A stretch of 64,000 bases of DNA from Marinospirillum celere (GTDB lineage Bacteria; Pseudomonadota; Gammaproteobacteria; Pseudomonadales; Halomonadaceae). The translations under genes were made by a program, and so were the position numbers. The first letter of the stretch is position 1, and each line of letters opens with the position of its first letter. The stretch covers positions 1-64,000 of the forward strand of contig NZ_FOLH01000004.1 in assembly GCF_900112235.1 (NCBI RefSeq), in the 5' to 3' direction. Below are positions 63,306-64,000 of the stretch, piece after piece. The notes under the pieces are model-generated. The model had not been told where the DNA came from, did not search any database, and worked only from the letters and a program-made list of their open reading frames with translations.

Positions 63306-64000
63306 ATGGTTTTAAAAAAATGCCTGTTTAGCTGCATATTTTTACTCTTGATTCATCCCACCCTGGCCAGTGGTTCCACTGATTATCGCCAGGGCATTCA
63401 TGCGTTTAGAGAAGGCGATTTTCTATCTGCTCTGGAGCACTTTGAGCAGGCTGAAGCAGCAGGCAATTCTCAGGTCACTCTTTTTTATAATCTAGGCTCC
63501 ACTCACTACCAGCTGAACAACCTTGAGCAAGCCAGCGATTACTTTTCCCGAATTAGTGATGATGAGCAATGGGGTGGCCTGGCACTCTATAACCTAGGCA
63601 TTATTGCTGAAGATCTAGGCCAAACCCATCAAGCCTTAGCCTATTATCATCAGGCGGCTACTCAGGCTCAAACCAGCAATGTCCAGCAGCTTGCCCAGGC
63701 TAAAATCCTTCAGTTTGAAGGCACTAGCTCACACCCATCAAGCCGCCAACCAGGCTTTATTTATATTGCTGCCAGCCTGAGTTATGACGACAACCTAACT
63801 TTGACACCTGAAGACCCTGCATTGGAAACCTTTTCAGGCACTTATCTGGAAGCTCTAATCCAGGGGCGACATTACCTGCAAGGCAATCAACATCAAGGCA
63901 GCAGTCTTCAAGCCTATCTTTTTCAGCGCCTTCCACAAGATAGCACTCTGGACAAAGAAACCGCCTTCAGCCTGGGTTACCAAATTCATTGGCCTGTTAA
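63306..64000 (+). CDS. TPR-containing outer-membrane protein (3' end outside window)
   Basis: Open from ATG 63306 to the end of the window; 231 residues visible. Signal peptide (CLFSCIFLLLIHPTLAS), then TPR-like repeats (~25-135; YRQGIHAFREGDFLSALEHF, ALYNLGIIAEDLGQ, ALAYYHQAA), then alternating aromatic beta strands (GFIYIAASLSYDDNLTL) like the start of a barrel. This arrangement is known for TPR-barrel outer membrane proteins such as surface-lipoprotein assembly modifiers, but the barrel is truncated so the family is not fixed. It lies 20 bp after secreted protein B and likely belongs to the same operon. Confidence 0.75.
   Translation, partial: MVLKKCLFSCIFLLLIHPTLASGSTDYRQGIHAFREGDFLSALEHFEQAEAAGNSQVTLFYNLGSTHYQLNNLEQASDYFSRISDDEQWGGLALYNLGIIAEDLGQTHQALAYYHQAATQAQTSNVQQLAQAKILQFEGTSSHPSSRQPGFIYIAASLSYDDNLTLTPEDPALETFSGTYLEALIQGRHYLQGNQHQGSSLQAYLFQRLPQDSTLDKETAFSLGYQIHWPV

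Overview
The window looks like chromosomal DNA of a free-living, aerobic, motile gammaproteobacterium of the Pseudomonadales/Oceanospirillales type. Several gene orders match those known in Pseudomonas: metX-metW-DUF4426-rdgB-hemW, guaB-guaA-tadA, mutY-yggX, and rubB/ubiC-ubiA-phoB-phoR with pstS-pstC-pstA-pstB-phoU nearby. A marine relative such as Marinospirillum is my guess; nothing in the window names a species.

Layout. (1) 1-11.4 kb: a surface/signalling cluster read left to right. It holds the 3' end of a giant secreted repeat protein, a small secreted coiled-coil partner, a class III nucleotide cyclase fused to an FHA domain, a PP2C phosphatase, a 1,474-residue Ser/Thr kinase with a periplasmic repeat region and an FGE-like end, and a small tail-anchored protein. 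(2) 11.4-26.2 kb: mostly housekeeping genes: enoyl-CoA hydratase, CoA-binding protein, AEC permease, esterase lipoprotein, hemW, rdgB, metW, metX, guaBA, tadA, a membrane diguanylate cyclase, mutY and yggX. A possible small RNA lies just before mutY. (3) 26.3-28.5 kb: tRNA-Phe, tRNA-Gln, tRNA-Thr, an OsmC protein, a decayed IS3-family element, and tRNA-Arg on the minus strand. (4) 28.5-36 kb: a TlpA-like/DsbG-like thiol pair, an NnrS/hemerythrin nitric oxide pair, an unknown lipoprotein, a GNAT acetyltransferase, a nuclease, an SCP2 protein and a rubredoxin reductase. (5) 36-61.2 kb: ubiCA, then a phosphate-centred region: phoB, phoR, a PHO-box lipoprotein, a chemoreceptor with a PHO-like promoter, a cyclic-di-GMP/two-component block, a peroxiredoxin, phoU-pstBACS, a thioesterase, and an arsenate detoxification pair (GAPDH plus ArsJ). 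(6) 61.2-64 kb: an ECF sigma/anti-sigma operon flanked by two similar small secreted proteins and followed by a TPR outer-membrane protein cut by the window end.

How the parts work together. PHO boxes stand before phoB, pstC and pstS, and also before an unclassified lipoprotein and a chemoreceptor. This suggests that phosphate starvation switches on uptake, a new envelope protein and probably chemotaxis. The GAPDH-ArsJ pair would deal with arsenate that enters through phosphate uptake. The first cluster joins kinase, phosphatase, FHA and cyclase modules to an exported adhesin-like pair. The last operon joins an envelope-stress type sigma factor to two exported charged proteins. These two ends are the least conventional parts of the window.
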